Virus record (IMG/VR): IMGVR_UViG_3300005841_000046
Span: 1 to 44,916 of that record
Length of the DNA stretch: 44,916 nt
Strand: one strand, 5' to 3'
DNA from: a virus
Position numbers and translations under genes: made by a program. Below, piece after piece: positions 8,222 to 15,222 of the stretch. The stretch's first letter is position 1. Every line of letters begins with the position of its first letter. The notes beneath the pieces were generated by a model, which was given only the letters and a program-made list of their open reading frames with translations, did not search any database and was not told the origin of the DNA.

Positions 8222-9198
8222 GCGTTGTTCGCCCGCTGGCGCTCGGCCTCGACGCGCTCCTCAGCGGACTTGAACGCCTTGGTCACGAGGGATCTCGCGT
8301 CGCCCTTGGGTATCGACTCCCACCGGGCCTTCATCTCGGCCTTCGTGCTCTCGAGGATGTCGCTCGTGGTGCAGGCGTCGAACAAATCGATCAGCGCGAT
8401 GTGTGGGGCCGGTCCTGGCGCGGATGCCGCTGCGGTTTGCGGAGCGCTCGTCACAACGTCGTCGCCCTTGGCCCACCGGGCGAGACGCTCTCCGATGTCC
8501 TCGTCGAGCTGTCGGGGCTTCTCGAACAGGTGGCGGAACCAGCCGGGCAACTTCATGAGCGCCTGCTCGCCGAGCTTCTGGGACCGCCACGTCGGCACAC
8601 CGTCAACGCCGGGCAGGAGCAGAACGTTGACCAGCATCTCGAAGATCAGATCCTCGGCCCCGAGCGCGGACCATCCCATGTCGACGGGCTTGTTGGTCTT
8701 GTCGTCGGGGATAGTCTTTTCCTTGGCCCGGAAGCAGAAGATCCAGTGAACGCGCTGCTGCAGGATGAAGTTCTTCATCTCGCGGTGCTGTCGCTTGGGC
8801 TCGATCCACGCAGCCATGGAGTGGCTATGCCCCTTGGCCGCGACCACCGCGGCATGCTGAGCAAGCACGCCACCCTCACCCTCGTGCTCATGGCTCATGC
8901 TATCGGTGATAATCACCGACGGTTTGTAGGTCAGCGCGTGCTTGTACGCAGCGATGTAGTCGAGAGGCGAGAACGGAGGCGAGAACGGCACGTGGATGAA
9001 CTTGTGCGCGTCGGCATGCATCGTGGCCCGCATCGCCTCGGTGTCGATCACCACGATGGGGCCCGGCGTCACACGCGCGATCCCGTCGGCGAGGCGAAGT
9101 GCCGACTTCGTCTTGCCGCTTCCGGTCGCTCCGGCCGCGCCGATCATCAGTGGCAGGCCGACCCGGCGAGCAGGTCCGCTCTCGAACGTCCTACTCAT
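8218..9198 (-). CDS. RecA-family ATPase, Sak4-like annealase
   Basis: 326 residues. Walker A is GATGSGKT at 23-30; Walker B is VIITDSMSHEHEG at 95-107, the aspartate followed by S-x-S-H-E typical of the phage Sak4 group. The start ATG was chosen because the P-loop begins shortly after it and it overlaps the exonuclease stop by eight bases. Family knowledge: Sak4 proteins are single-domain RecA-like ATPases that promote single-strand annealing in phage recombination, often with an SSB and an exonuclease. Here it directly follows a PD-(D/E)XK exonuclease, giving a Red-like pair. The C-terminal 80 residues are Ala/Glu-rich and helical. No SSB was recognised in the operon. Confidence 0.82.
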   Translation of the reverse strand: MSRTFESGPARRVGLPLMIGAAGATGSGKTKSALRLADGIARVTPGPIVVIDTEAMRATMHADAHKFIHVPFSPPFSPLDYIAAYKHALTYKPSVIITDSMSHEHEGEGGVLAQHAAVVAAKGHSHSMAAWIEPKRQHREMKNFILQQRVHWIFCFRAKEKTIPDDKTNKPVDMGWSALGAEDLIFEMLVNVLLLPGVDGVPTWRSQKLGEQALMKLPGWFRHLFEKPRQLDEDIGERLARWAKGDDVVTSAPQTAAASAPGPAPHIALIDLFDACTTSDILESTKAEMKARWESIPKGDARSLVTKAFKSAEERVEAERQRANNA

Positions 9199-10165
9199 CG
9201 ACGGTGAATCCTTCCTGCATCTTCCTCCACCTGGTGAGGTCGATGTTTCGTCGCGTGACGTCGTCGTGGTACCCGGGCCACCGACCGTCGGCAATACCGC
9301 GGCCCCACATGTCGATCGCCGTGAGCCACTGCCGTGAGCCGAGCTCCGTGAACGCTCCGGTTGGAGTTGGGTCCCAGAACGCGTACGGGCGGTGCGCCTC
9401 GCAGAACAAGAACTGATACTCGATGCGGCCGGCGAGCGATGGGAACAACGCGTTAATGGCGCGCAGGCGCGCGGCGTGGGCGATCTGGTGCCCGAGCGCG
9501 TCGGCAGTTCGCTCGTTACGGTCGGGCTGTGCATCGTCCGGGAACTTCAGCTCGTACACCTTGGCGAAGGTCGGCGGCGCGCCCGGTGCGACGTGCGACC
9601 CGTCAGCTGCCAGAAGCAGGACGTGATCGATCATCGTGCGGCATTGCACCGGTCCGTTCGTCGAGCGCTCCCACCACTCGATCGCGATCTCGCTCCTGCC
9701 ATCGAGCACGTGACCAGCGCCGGCGAGCCGCGCGCGAATCGCGTCGACGGTTCGCCGGTATACGATCATGTCGGGCTCCTTGACCGGGATCTTTCCGGCT
9801 GCGCGCGCGGAGTCGCGCAACTCCTTGGAGCGGGTTGTCGTGTACTTTCCGCCCTTGCCGAGGTCTGCGCTCAGGATGACCTCGATGTTCTTGCCGACCC
9901 CTAGGGTGAGCGCGTGCATGACGTCGCCGCGATCGAGCCTCTTCTGTTTCTGCGGGTCGACGGCGCGCTCCTCGTCGCCGTCCTCCTCCTCGTCATCCAC
10001 GCGATCATCCTCGATGTTGCGCTCGTACTTGTCGCGGGCGATCTCCTGGCAGCTCGTCAACATCGTGTTGGCGAGCGACGGCGATAGCCCAGGGAGCTTG
10101 TGGTACTGCGCCGGCGTGACGTCAAGGATCCTCGGTGGTGGCGTGTCGCTCACGGTGTCGCTCAC
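9191..10165 (-). CDS. PD-(D/E)XK exonuclease of RecB/Cas4 type
   Basis: 324 residues from the GTG that overlaps the preceding stop (GTGA). Motifs in order: GDVMH (H84), a catalytic Asp in RTMID (D180), E205-L-K207 in VYELKF, and GHQIAH (Q227), i.e. the H...D...ExK...Q pattern of RecB-like PD-(D/E)XK nucleases. Residues 51-75 are a very acidic insertion. The GTG start sits in a 12-bp direct repeat, so a second in-frame GTG lies four codons later. Family knowledge: these nucleases resect duplex ends to supply single strands for the annealase, here the Sak4-like protein encoded next. An alternative longer frame upstream is Arg-rich and overlaps a better gene, so it was rejected. Confidence 0.8.
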   Translation of the reverse strand: MSDTVSDTPPPRILDVTPAQYHKLPGLSPSLANTMLTSCQEIARDKYERNIEDDRVDDEEEDGDEERAVDPQKQKRLDRGDVMHALTLGVGKNIEVILSADLGKGGKYTTTRSKELRDSARAAGKIPVKEPDMIVYRRTVDAIRARLAGAGHVLDGRSEIAIEWWERSTNGPVQCRTMIDHVLLLAADGSHVAPGAPPTFAKVYELKFPDDAQPDRNERTADALGHQIAHAARLRAINALFPSLAGRIEYQFLFCEAHRPYAFWDPTPTGAFTELGSRQWLTAIDMWGRGIADGRWPGYHDDVTRRNIDLTRWRKMQEGFTVDE

Positions 10166-10377
10166 GGTGTCGCTCGCTGTTCTCGCCGTGCCGGACTCAC
10201 GCCACGGCGGCGGTTGACGTCTCCGACGTGGAGCATGCTTGCGATCTTGGCGAGCGCTCGATCGTCGTCGAGCACGCCCTTCGCGTGCGCCACTATGACG
10301 CCGCGGATCTTCGCGAGCGTGTCCCGGGCGCGGTCTCGCTCGTTCCTCGCGCGGTCGCGCTCTTGTGTCGGGGTCAC
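10162..10377 (-). CDS. Small charged coiled-coil protein
   Basis: 71 residues from GTG, overlapping both neighbours by GTGA. N-terminus is a repeated R/D/E heptad-like helix (ERDRARNERDRARDTLAKIR), a pattern common in short phage proteins of early regions; C-terminus is basic. No enzyme motif. Confidence 0.6.
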   Translation of the reverse strand: MTPTQERDRARNERDRARDTLAKIRGVIVAHAKGVLDDDRALAKIASMLHVGDVNRRRGVSPARREQRATP

Positions 10378-10538
10378 GCGTCACCAGCCTTTGCGCCATC
10401 GACGGCGCGTGTAACCAGCTCGAGCAGCATCACGTGCGCGACGGTCAGCGACCCGCATCGGGACTCGATGTGCAGCGCGGCCATCGGCGCGACTGAGCGG
10501 TCATCGGCGCGGCACGCGGCGCAGCGTGGCGACCGCAT
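10374..10538 (-). CDS. Very small protein with CxxC
   Basis: 54 residues. ATG overlaps the stop of the upstream gene as TGATG and the stop overlaps the next start as GTGA, so both ends fit the operon's coupling pattern. Begins MRSPRCAACRADD, with a CxxC and a third Cys (SRCGS), then a helix rich in Leu/Val. Possibly metal-binding. Function unknown. Confidence 0.5.
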   Translation of the reverse strand: MRSPRCAACRADDRSVAPMAALHIESRCGSLTVAHVMLLELVTRAVDGAKAGDA

Positions 10539-10693
10539 CAGAACGGGGCCCCGTCACTTGCCGGATCAACCGGCGGTCGCCAGTCGGTGGCGTCGCTCGC
10601 CTTGGCGACGATCCAGAGGTACCACGATCGCGGCAGACGAAGCGCATGCGCGACATCAATGGCCGCAAGCCAGAAGCTCAATCGAATCGTCAC
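10538..10693 (-). CDS. Very small Trp-rich protein
   Basis: 51 residues from GTG, overlapping the stop of the membrane-protein gene (GTGA). Contains four Trp, with an amphipathic first half (FWLAAIDVAHALRLPRSWYL) and an acidic tail. No known family. Confidence 0.5.
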   Translation of the reverse strand: MTIRLSFWLAAIDVAHALRLPRSWYLWIVAKASDATDWRPPVDPASDGAPF

Positions 10694-10881
10694 GGCCGCT
10701 CAATTCCGCGCGCGATCGCCGGCCTGATGTCCGCGATGCGCTCTCGGCGGTCGCGCGTGATCGCGCGCCGACTCGCGGCCACCGCACCTGGGCGGTCGAG
10801 CAAGAGAAAGATCCCGCACGTGAGGATGATCCCCAGGGCGATCCCGATGCAGGCGATCGCGTCGGTCACAGCGGCTGGCAT
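10690..10881 (-). CDS. Small single-pass membrane protein
   Basis: 63 residues from ATG. One transmembrane segment (about 6-28, DAIACIGIALGIILTCGIFL) followed by an Arg-rich cytoplasmic-type tail (SRRAITRDRRERIADIR), so N-out/C-in by the positive-inside rule. It overlaps the upstream gene by 16 bases. Could be an early membrane factor such as a superinfection or anti-host protein; not recognised. Confidence 0.5.
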   Translation of the reverse strand: MPAAVTDAIACIGIALGIILTCGIFLLLDRPGAVAASRRAITRDRRERIADIRPAIARGIERP

Positions 10882-11375
10882 CCCGTGCAGAGCCAGCCAG
10901 AGGCGGCGGGCATCCAGCCCGCGGCAGAGAGACCTTCAGTGGCGCATCGACCAGCACAGCCGCGTGTGGCGCACGCGGTGACACCTTTGCGTTGCCCGAG
11001 CATATCGGCGCATCGACGTCGAGCGTGCTCCTTGCGCGAAGGGTCCGGTGATTGCAGTGCAACACGCGCAACCTCTACGAGCGTTGGCATTCCCTGCGCC
11101 TGCCATTCGGCCGCGAGATCCTCGATTTGGTCGTCGGTGATATCGGACGGGTCGAACGGCACGCCAGCGACCCGACCTCCGCCGCTCGATGGCACAGTGG
11201 TCTCTACGACCTCGAAATCCAGGTAGAGCGTTCCGTCGTCATCGCCTTGGGGTTGCTGGAGCGCGATCTCGAGCTTCGCCAGCGATTGCTCGTCGCGGAC
11301 GCGCTGTGCCACGCGGTGAACCCAGTCGGTAACGCGCCGCCGCAACTGCTCCACCAGATCCGGATCATCAGCCAT
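10866..11375 (-). CDS. First gene of leftward operon, with C-terminal zinc-ribbon-like Cys cluster
   Basis: 169 residues from the ATG preceded by aaggga at a good distance. N-terminal 120 residues are helical and acidic (DDPDLVEQLRRRV, DITDDQIEDLAAEWQ). The C-terminus has Cys pairs (CATRGCAGRC and WLCTGC) that could form a zinc ribbon. First in the operon driven by the leftward promoter in the adjoining control region, so it is likely expressed early and under repressor control. Function not recognised. Confidence 0.6.
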   Translation of the reverse strand: MADDPDLVEQLRRRVTDWVHRVAQRVRDEQSLAKLEIALQQPQGDDDGTLYLDFEVVETTVPSSGGGRVAGVPFDPSDITDDQIEDLAAEWQAQGMPTLVEVARVALQSPDPSRKEHARRRCADMLGQRKGVTACATRGCAGRCATEGLSAAGWMPAASGWLCTGCQPL

Positions 11376-11503
11376 GGTTCCCTTATCGCGGGGCCCGCGC
11401 GAAAAAGTCAAGCGTCTTTGTTCGCGTGTGGAGATCTCAGGGCGAACGTTTGTGCGGCAAAACGCGCTTGACTCCCGGGCTCCGGATTGGCGACACGTAG
11501 TGG
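11376..11503 (+). promoter_or_regulatory. Divergent promoter/operator region
   Basis: 128 bases between the leftward operon and the HTH gene. The nine bases CGCTTGACT occur once on each strand, pointing outward: on the minus strand TTGACT is followed after 17 bases by CGATAA, a good promoter for the leftward operon; on the plus strand TTGACT at 11468 is followed after 17 bases by CGACAC. The copies make an inverted repeat (GTCAAGCG 11407-11414 with CGCTTGAC 11465-11472), and inside it lies GTTCGC (11420-11425) with GCGAAC (11452-11457). These are candidate operators for the adjacent regulator. The plus start site would fall within a few bases of the HTH gene's ATG. Confidence 0.6.
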
Positions 11504-11749
11504 ATGACCGAAGGTGCAACGCTACGGGTGATCATGGAGCGCAAGGGCGTATCGCTACGCCGCGTCGCAGGGCTCGCCGAGATCAGCACGGCCCAGGTCC
11601 ACAACGCCATGCACGACAAGGACATCACCGCGCGCACGCTCAAGTCGATCGTGACCGAAGGGCTCGAAATGCCCATGAGCGAGTTCTGGGACTTCCTCGA
11701 GCGTGAGACCGCAAGGGAGGAACGCAAGTCGCGCAAGGCCGCAGCGTGA
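11504..11749 (+). CDS. Cro/CI-type helix-turn-helix regulator
   Basis: 81 residues. The HTH spans about 17-37 (SLRRVAGLAEISTAQVHNAM) within a five-helix Cro/CI-like domain that fills most of the protein; there is no C-terminal peptidase domain, so it is Cro-sized or a short repressor. It heads the rightward operon and faces the leftward operon across a region of inverted repeats, the usual layout of a phage genetic switch. No Shine-Dalgarno is visible and a promoter would start transcription almost at the ATG, so the transcript may be leaderless, as for lambda cI from its maintenance promoter. Whether it represses, activates or both cannot be read from sequence. Confidence 0.75.
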   Translation: MTEGATLRVIMERKGVSLRRVAGLAEISTAQVHNAMHDKDITARTLKSIVTEGLEMPMSEFWDFLERETAREERKSRKAAA

Positions 11750-11904
11750 GCCGATCACGCGTTCTCGCCGACCACTGGGTGACGATGCTGGCCGGTCGCG
11801 ATCGCGCGTCGCGTCGGTTCGTCAGGCGCGCCTACTCGGCGTACAGGCGCCGTATCGAACAGGACGACGCGTCTCCGTGGACCGACGTTGGAGGTGAGGG
11901 ATGA
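11746..11904 (+). CDS. Very small basic protein
   Basis: 52 residues from GTG, overlapping the regulator's stop (GTGA) and ending in ATGA overlap with the next gene. Strongly Arg-rich (RDRASRRFVRRAYSAYRRR), so possibly nucleic-acid binding. Third-position G/C is high, supporting coding. Function unknown. Confidence 0.5.
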   Translation: MSRSRVLADHWVTMLAGRDRASRRFVRRAYSAYRRRIEQDDASPWTDVGGEG

Positions 11905-12107
11905 CCGATCTGGTGGTCGGCGACGAGGTCGAGTGGGACATGTTCCGCGGAACCGACCGCGGGCGCGTCTCGATGATCACGGATAAGCGCGTCTTCGTCC
12001 GCAACCAACGCATCCGAACCCGCGGCAAGGGCGCCGGCACCACCTACGACTGCGAGTTCTGGTGGGACGCGCACGAGGTCGACCGGCTGCGAAAGGTTGA
12101 GCCATGA
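11901..12107 (+). CDS. Small beta-rich protein
   Basis: 68 residues, ATGA overlaps at both ends. Reads as a small beta barrel (LVVGDEVEWDMFRG, RGRVSMITDKRVFVRNQ), like short SH3/KOW-like proteins of phage early regions; no specific family recognised. Confidence 0.6.
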   Translation: MTDLVVGDEVEWDMFRGTDRGRVSMITDKRVFVRNQRIRTRGKGAGTTYDCEFWWDAHEVDRLRKVEP

Positions 12108-12331
12108 CACGCCTGCCCACGCCGTCGCTCAGCGCGACGATCGCCCCACCAACGCGCAAGGGCGATCTCGGCGCGGTGGTCGTGGCCGGATACGCGCCGC
12201 CGCGCCGGGATGAGGTCGACGAGGATCCGCGCGGCCACGACGACAAGCCTCGCAAGCGAGCGACCTGCAGGCTGTGCGGGATCGCTGGCCACGTATCGAG
12301 CAACTTCAAGTACCACCCGAGGCCGCTGTGA
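12104..12331 (+). CDS. Small protein with zinc-knuckle-like C-terminus
   Basis: 75 residues. Disordered N-terminus, then acidic stretch (DEVDEDPRGHDDKPRKR), then CRLCGIAGHVSSNFKYH, a Cx2Cx4Hx7H arrangement that could bind zinc, related in layout to a CCHC knuckle. Overlapping start and stop with neighbours. Function unknown; nucleic-acid binding is possible. Confidence 0.55.
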   Translation: MTRLPTPSLSATIAPPTRKGDLGAVVVAGYAPPRRDEVDEDPRGHDDKPRKRATCRLCGIAGHVSSNFKYHPRPL

Positions 12332-12528
12332 CGCACGATGTGGTGATCGAGACTAGGCAACCGATCGTGACCGGCGACATGCCGAGGCATCGGTGGAGCT
12401 GCTTGTGCTCGCCGACCGCTCGAGGTCACTGGACTACCGACCTGAGCGGCGCACGCGCCGGCGGATCGCAGCACGCCCGGCGCGCGCCGCACAATCCCGC
12501 TGACATCGCCGTCGAGGAGCACTGGTGA
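12328..12528 (+). CDS. Small hypothetical protein
   Basis: 66 residues from GTG, overlapping the previous stop. Contains a CLC pair and several His (RHRWSCLCSP, GSQHARRAPHN). No recognised domain. Confidence 0.5.
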   Translation: MTHDVVIETRQPIVTGDMPRHRWSCLCSPTARGHWTTDLSGARAGGSQHARRAPHNPADIAVEEHW

Positions 12529-12758
12529 CCGCGCCGCTGATCTGGATGGTCCTGTGGGTGGACGGCCGGGGGCGCGGGATCGGCAGATGCGAACATCGCC
12601 ATTCCGACGCCGACGCGGCGACGGCGTGCCCGTTTGAGCCCGCGAAGCTTCCGGACGTGTGTGCCGGGCTCGTCTGCCAGGTCCGCGATCCCGAGTACCT
12701 GTCGACGCGAGAGCGGCGGCGAGCTCGACAGCTTGAACTCGAGTTCGGGGTCGATTGA
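12525..12758 (+). CDS. Small hypothetical protein upstream of replication gene
   Basis: 77 residues from GTG. Begins with a strand-like MTAPLIWMVLWVDG, contains three Cys (RCEH, TACP, GLVCQV) and ends in a charged helix (RERRRARQLELEF). Its stop overlaps the replication gene's ATG as TGATG, implying translational coupling. Confidence 0.55.
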   Translation: MTAPLIWMVLWVDGRGRGIGRCEHRHSDADAATACPFEPAKLPDVCAGLVCQVRDPEYLSTRERRRARQLELEFGVD

Positions 12759-13936
12759 TGCGCGTCAACGTCGACGACATCGCGTTCATGGACCGCCGGT
12801 TCAAGCTGCTCGGCGGCAGGCTCGGCATGGCGTGGCAGGAGGCGCTCGGCAGATGCCTTCCGGTCTGGGCGCTCGCATACGCGAAGCGCACGCCGATCCT
12901 GCCGGCCGGCGACATTGACGCGCTGGCGGAACGTACAGGCTTTGCCGCGGCGATGGTGGCCGTTGATCTGGCGAGCGAAGAGCCATCGGATGGTGTGTAC
13001 CTATGTGGGGTAAATGACCGCATAGACTTCCTACTGATGCAGGACGCCAAGCGGGAGAAGGCTCGCGAGGCGCGGCTCGCAGCGGTTGGAATCAAGAAGT
13101 CCCCGGGACCATCCCGCGGGAAGCGAAACGAGTCCCCGGGACCATCCCGCGGGGAAGTCCCCCGGACGGGGTCCTACTCTCCGGATCTTGCTCCGGATCA
13201 TCTTCCGGATCTTGAAGATCAGAAAGTCTCTCTCCCGCGCGATCCCTCAGTACCGGTACCGCACCAGCCGGTGACACCAGCTGCGATAGACAACAGCAGG
13301 GCGCAAGCCATGCGTGGCAATACGCCCCAGACCGAAAATGGAAAGAATCTTCCAGTTCCCGGGATCGGAAACCACGACCCGGATTGCAACCGACCCCGGA
13401 TTTTGCAACCGACCCCGGATTTTGCAACCGATGCTCAAGAGCCTCGAAGCGAACCAGAACGACCCCGCCGGAAAACCATCCCAACGTCCGAAGACCGCCG
13501 GGCGATCCGCGAGGAGATCCGTGGGTTGATCAATGCGGCAAGAACGCGCGTCGGGGGGAGGCTGGGGACGACGCTGTATCCATGCCTGCCGTTCGACCGC
13601 GGGCTCGACAGCGACCTGTCTGGACAGCTCGCGCTGGCCACCACGCGCACTGAGCTCGAGGCGATCGCGGCCCAGGCTCGCCATGCAGTTGCGATGGCGG
13701 AAATCGAGGCCGTCGCCGATCCAGAGCGCGTCCAGTTCCTAACCGGAGCGATCTTCGCCGGCGGTAACTTCGCCCGGCTCGCCGGCAAGACGGCCGCGAC
13801 AGCTGCGCTCGTGAGGCCGCGCGCTGGTCCGAAGAGCAGCGCGGCGCGCGCGCCGGAGAATCGAGACATCCGGGTTGGAGCCGTCCAGCCCAGTGACCCA
13901 AGCCTGTATCCCGACGGAGTGATCGAAATCCCATGA
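12758..13936 (+). CDS. Putative replication initiation protein (lambda O-like)
   Basis: 392 residues. N-terminal about 100 residues resemble the winged-helix region of phage O/DnaD-type initiators (WQEALGRCLPVWALAYAKR, then LAERTGF...AVDLASEEP). A long Pro/Asp-rich low-complexity linker (about 115-250) is encoded by DNA full of direct repeats, then a helical C-terminal domain (about 250-345). It overlaps by ATGA with a DnaC-like loader, the same order as lambda O and P. In lambda the origin iterons lie inside O, and the repeats here occupy the equivalent place. The assignment rests on context, linker repeats and weak fold cues, not on a strong family motif. The ATG at 12758 was preferred to the TTG one codon upstream. 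Confidence 0.65.
   Translation: MRVNVDDIAFMDRRFKLLGGRLGMAWQEALGRCLPVWALAYAKRTPILPAGDIDALAERTGFAAAMVAVDLASEEPSDGVYLCGVNDRIDFLLMQDAKREKAREARLAAVGIKKSPGPSRGKRNESPGPSRGEVPRTGSYSPDLAPDHLPDLEDQKVSLPRDPSVPVPHQPVTPAAIDNSRAQAMRGNTPQTENGKNLPVPGIGNHDPDCNRPRILQPTPDFATDAQEPRSEPERPRRKTIPTSEDRRAIREEIRGLINAARTRVGGRLGTTLYPCLPFDRGLDSDLSGQLALATTRTELEAIAAQARHAVAMAEIEAVADPERVQFLTGAIFAGGNFARLAGKTAATAALVRPRAGPKSSAARAPENRDIRVGAVQPSDPSLYPDGVIEIP
13098..13153 (+). repeat. 33-bp-spaced direct repeats in the replication gene
   Basis: A 23-bp unit beginning AGTCCCCGGGACC occurs at 13098-13120 and identically at 13131-13153, period 33 bp (11 codons, encoding SPGPSRG twice). Each unit contains the palindromes CCCGGG and CCGCGG. 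Part of the candidate origin. Confidence 0.75.
13180..13215 (+). repeat. Three tandem 12-bp repeats (TCCGGATCTT type)
   Basis: Units TCCGGATCTTGC, TCCGGATCATCT and TCCGGATCTTGA follow each other at exactly 12-bp spacing. TCCGGA is self-complementary, so each unit is a small palindrome. Iteron-like spacing inside the replication gene. Confidence 0.75.
13375..13428 (+). repeat. Iteron-like 19-bp tandem repeats (candidate origin)
   Basis: CGACCCCGGATTTTGCAAC occurs twice in exact tandem (13391-13409, 13410-13428) and is preceded by a shortened copy CGACCCGGATTGCAAC (13375-13390). The T-run makes these the most AT-containing stretch of the linker. Position inside the O-like gene parallels the lambda origin. 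Confidence 0.75.
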
Positions 13937-14706
13937 CGAACCTGAAGCTCGTGCCTGAGGAACCCGACGACGACCAGCGGCCAGCGACCGAACGCGACGA
14001 CAGCCGAGCGCGCGCCGAGAGGTCTGCCGCTGAGCTCGTCGCTGAACTCATGCCGGGCGTCTCGAGCATGACCGACGAGGAATGGGCCGCGCACGACGCG
14101 CGGATCGCGGCTTTGCGGGCGGCGGAACCGGCCGGCGATCAGCGCTCGGAGCGGATCGGTGCACTCGCTGAGCGCGGGTTCCCTGCGCGGGCGATCGCCG
14201 CTCTGCGGGGCGGGGCGGTCCCGCCGGCGGGCATCACGTGGTACGAGCGCATGCGCGCCTCTGCGATCGGCATCGTCGTGATCAGCGGCCCAAAGGGCGT
14301 CGGCAAGACGGTGGCGGCGACCTGGCTTGCGGCGGCGCGCACCGAGCCCTGGCGCTTCGTCCGCGCGGCGAGCCTGCTGGCGTCATCGCGCTACGACCGC
14401 GTCGAACGCGAACAACTGTTCTCTGGCCCGCTCGTGCTCGACGACCTCGGGGCCGAGTACGCCGACCCCAAGGGCTCATTCCTGGTCGATCTCGACGAGC
14501 TAGTGGACGTGTTCTACGGCGCCATGCGGCCGCTCGTGATCACGACCAACGTGCTCGCGAGCGAGCCGGCATCCGAGCCCGGCGGCAAGCCGAGACACCC
14601 GTTCCGCGAGCGCTACGGCGAGCGGATCGCCGACCGGCTCCACGAGTGCGGACGATGGGTCAGCATGACCGGCGAATCATTGCGACGACGACCGACGACG
14701 AAGTGA
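13933..14706 (+). CDS. DnaC-like helicase loader ATPase
   Basis: 257 residues. Walker A GPKGVGKT at 119-126, Walker B LVLDDLGA at 167-174, sensor-1 LVITTN at 201-206 and an arginine-containing RYGERIADRL box at 227-236: the AAA+ order of the DnaC/IstB group. The first 110 residues are variable and probably bind the initiator or helicase. Role: loads the replicative helicase at the origin. No replicative helicase is seen in the window, so the host DnaB is the likely client. Coupled to the initiator by ATGA overlap. Confidence 0.85.
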   Translation: MTNLKLVPEEPDDDQRPATERDDSRARAERSAAELVAELMPGVSSMTDEEWAAHDARIAALRAAEPAGDQRSERIGALAERGFPARAIAALRGGAVPPAGITWYERMRASAIGIVVISGPKGVGKTVAATWLAAARTEPWRFVRAASLLASSRYDRVEREQLFSGPLVLDDLGAEYADPKGSFLVDLDELVDVFYGAMRPLVITTNVLASEPASEPGGKPRHPFRERYGERIADRLHECGRWVSMTGESLRRRPTTK

Positions 14707-14743
14707 ACCACCAACCCAAACGCGACGACGAAACGAGGACAGC

Positions 14744-15046
14744 ATGGCACGAAGAGAACAAGCAGACCTTCCCGGGATTCCACAGGCGCCCAAGCGCAAG
14801 GTCATCGACGAGCTCGAGGACATGTGCCTCAAGCGGGACAAGATCGCCGGTAAGCGCACGGCGTTGTCCGATAAGGTCCACGGGATCAGCGAGAAGATCC
14901 AGGAGAAACTCGTCGAGCTCAAGCTCGAGACGTATACGTATCAGGACGACAACGGCGTGCTGCAGGACGTGAACCGGACGGAAAAGCTGACCAAGGTCAA
15001 GAGCAAGCTGAACCCGAAGAAGTCCAAGAAAGGCGCCGACGAGTGA
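14744..15046 (+). CDS. Small Lys/Glu-rich coiled-coil protein
   Basis: 100 residues with gaggac before the ATG. Central helix has heptad-like spacing (IDELEDMCLKRDKIAGKR to SEKIQEKLVELKLE), then a small beta element (YTYQDDNGVLQDVNRT) and a very basic tail (KSKLNPKKSKKGADE). Possibly binds nucleic acid or a replication partner. It starts 37 bases after the loader gene with no promoter seen. Confidence 0.65.
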   Translation: MARREQADLPGIPQAPKRKVIDELEDMCLKRDKIAGKRTALSDKVHGISEKIQEKLVELKLETYTYQDDNGVLQDVNRTEKLTKVKSKLNPKKSKKGADE

Positions 15047-15222
15047 CCGCGACATCGGTGGTATGCGGGACCTGCGGTTCGGCGCCGGGCGAGCCGTGTC
15101 GCGAGATCCGCCGCGGACCGGGCGCGGTGATCCCGGCCCATGTCCCTCCGTCGGAACGTCCGGTCGTTGCGACTCACCTCGCTAGGCTGCACCGCGTGCT
15201 CAAGCGGGAGGCGCGAAGGTGA
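15043..15222 (+). CDS. Small phage zinc-finger protein
   Basis: 59 residues from GTG in a GTGA overlap. CGTCGSAPGEPC (CxxC...C) followed by R/H-rich residues matches short zinc-binding proteins common in actinophages and other high-GC phages (form C-x2-C-x-A-x3-GxPC). Presumably nucleic-acid binding; exact role unknown. Confidence 0.65.
   Translation: MTATSVVCGTCGSAPGEPCREIRRGPGAVIPAHVPPSERPVVATHLARLHRVLKREARR

Noticed and set aside
10135-11226. Long plus-strand open frame
   Set aside because: Arg/Ser/His-rich shadow of the minus-strand operon; minus genes have proper coupling and composition.
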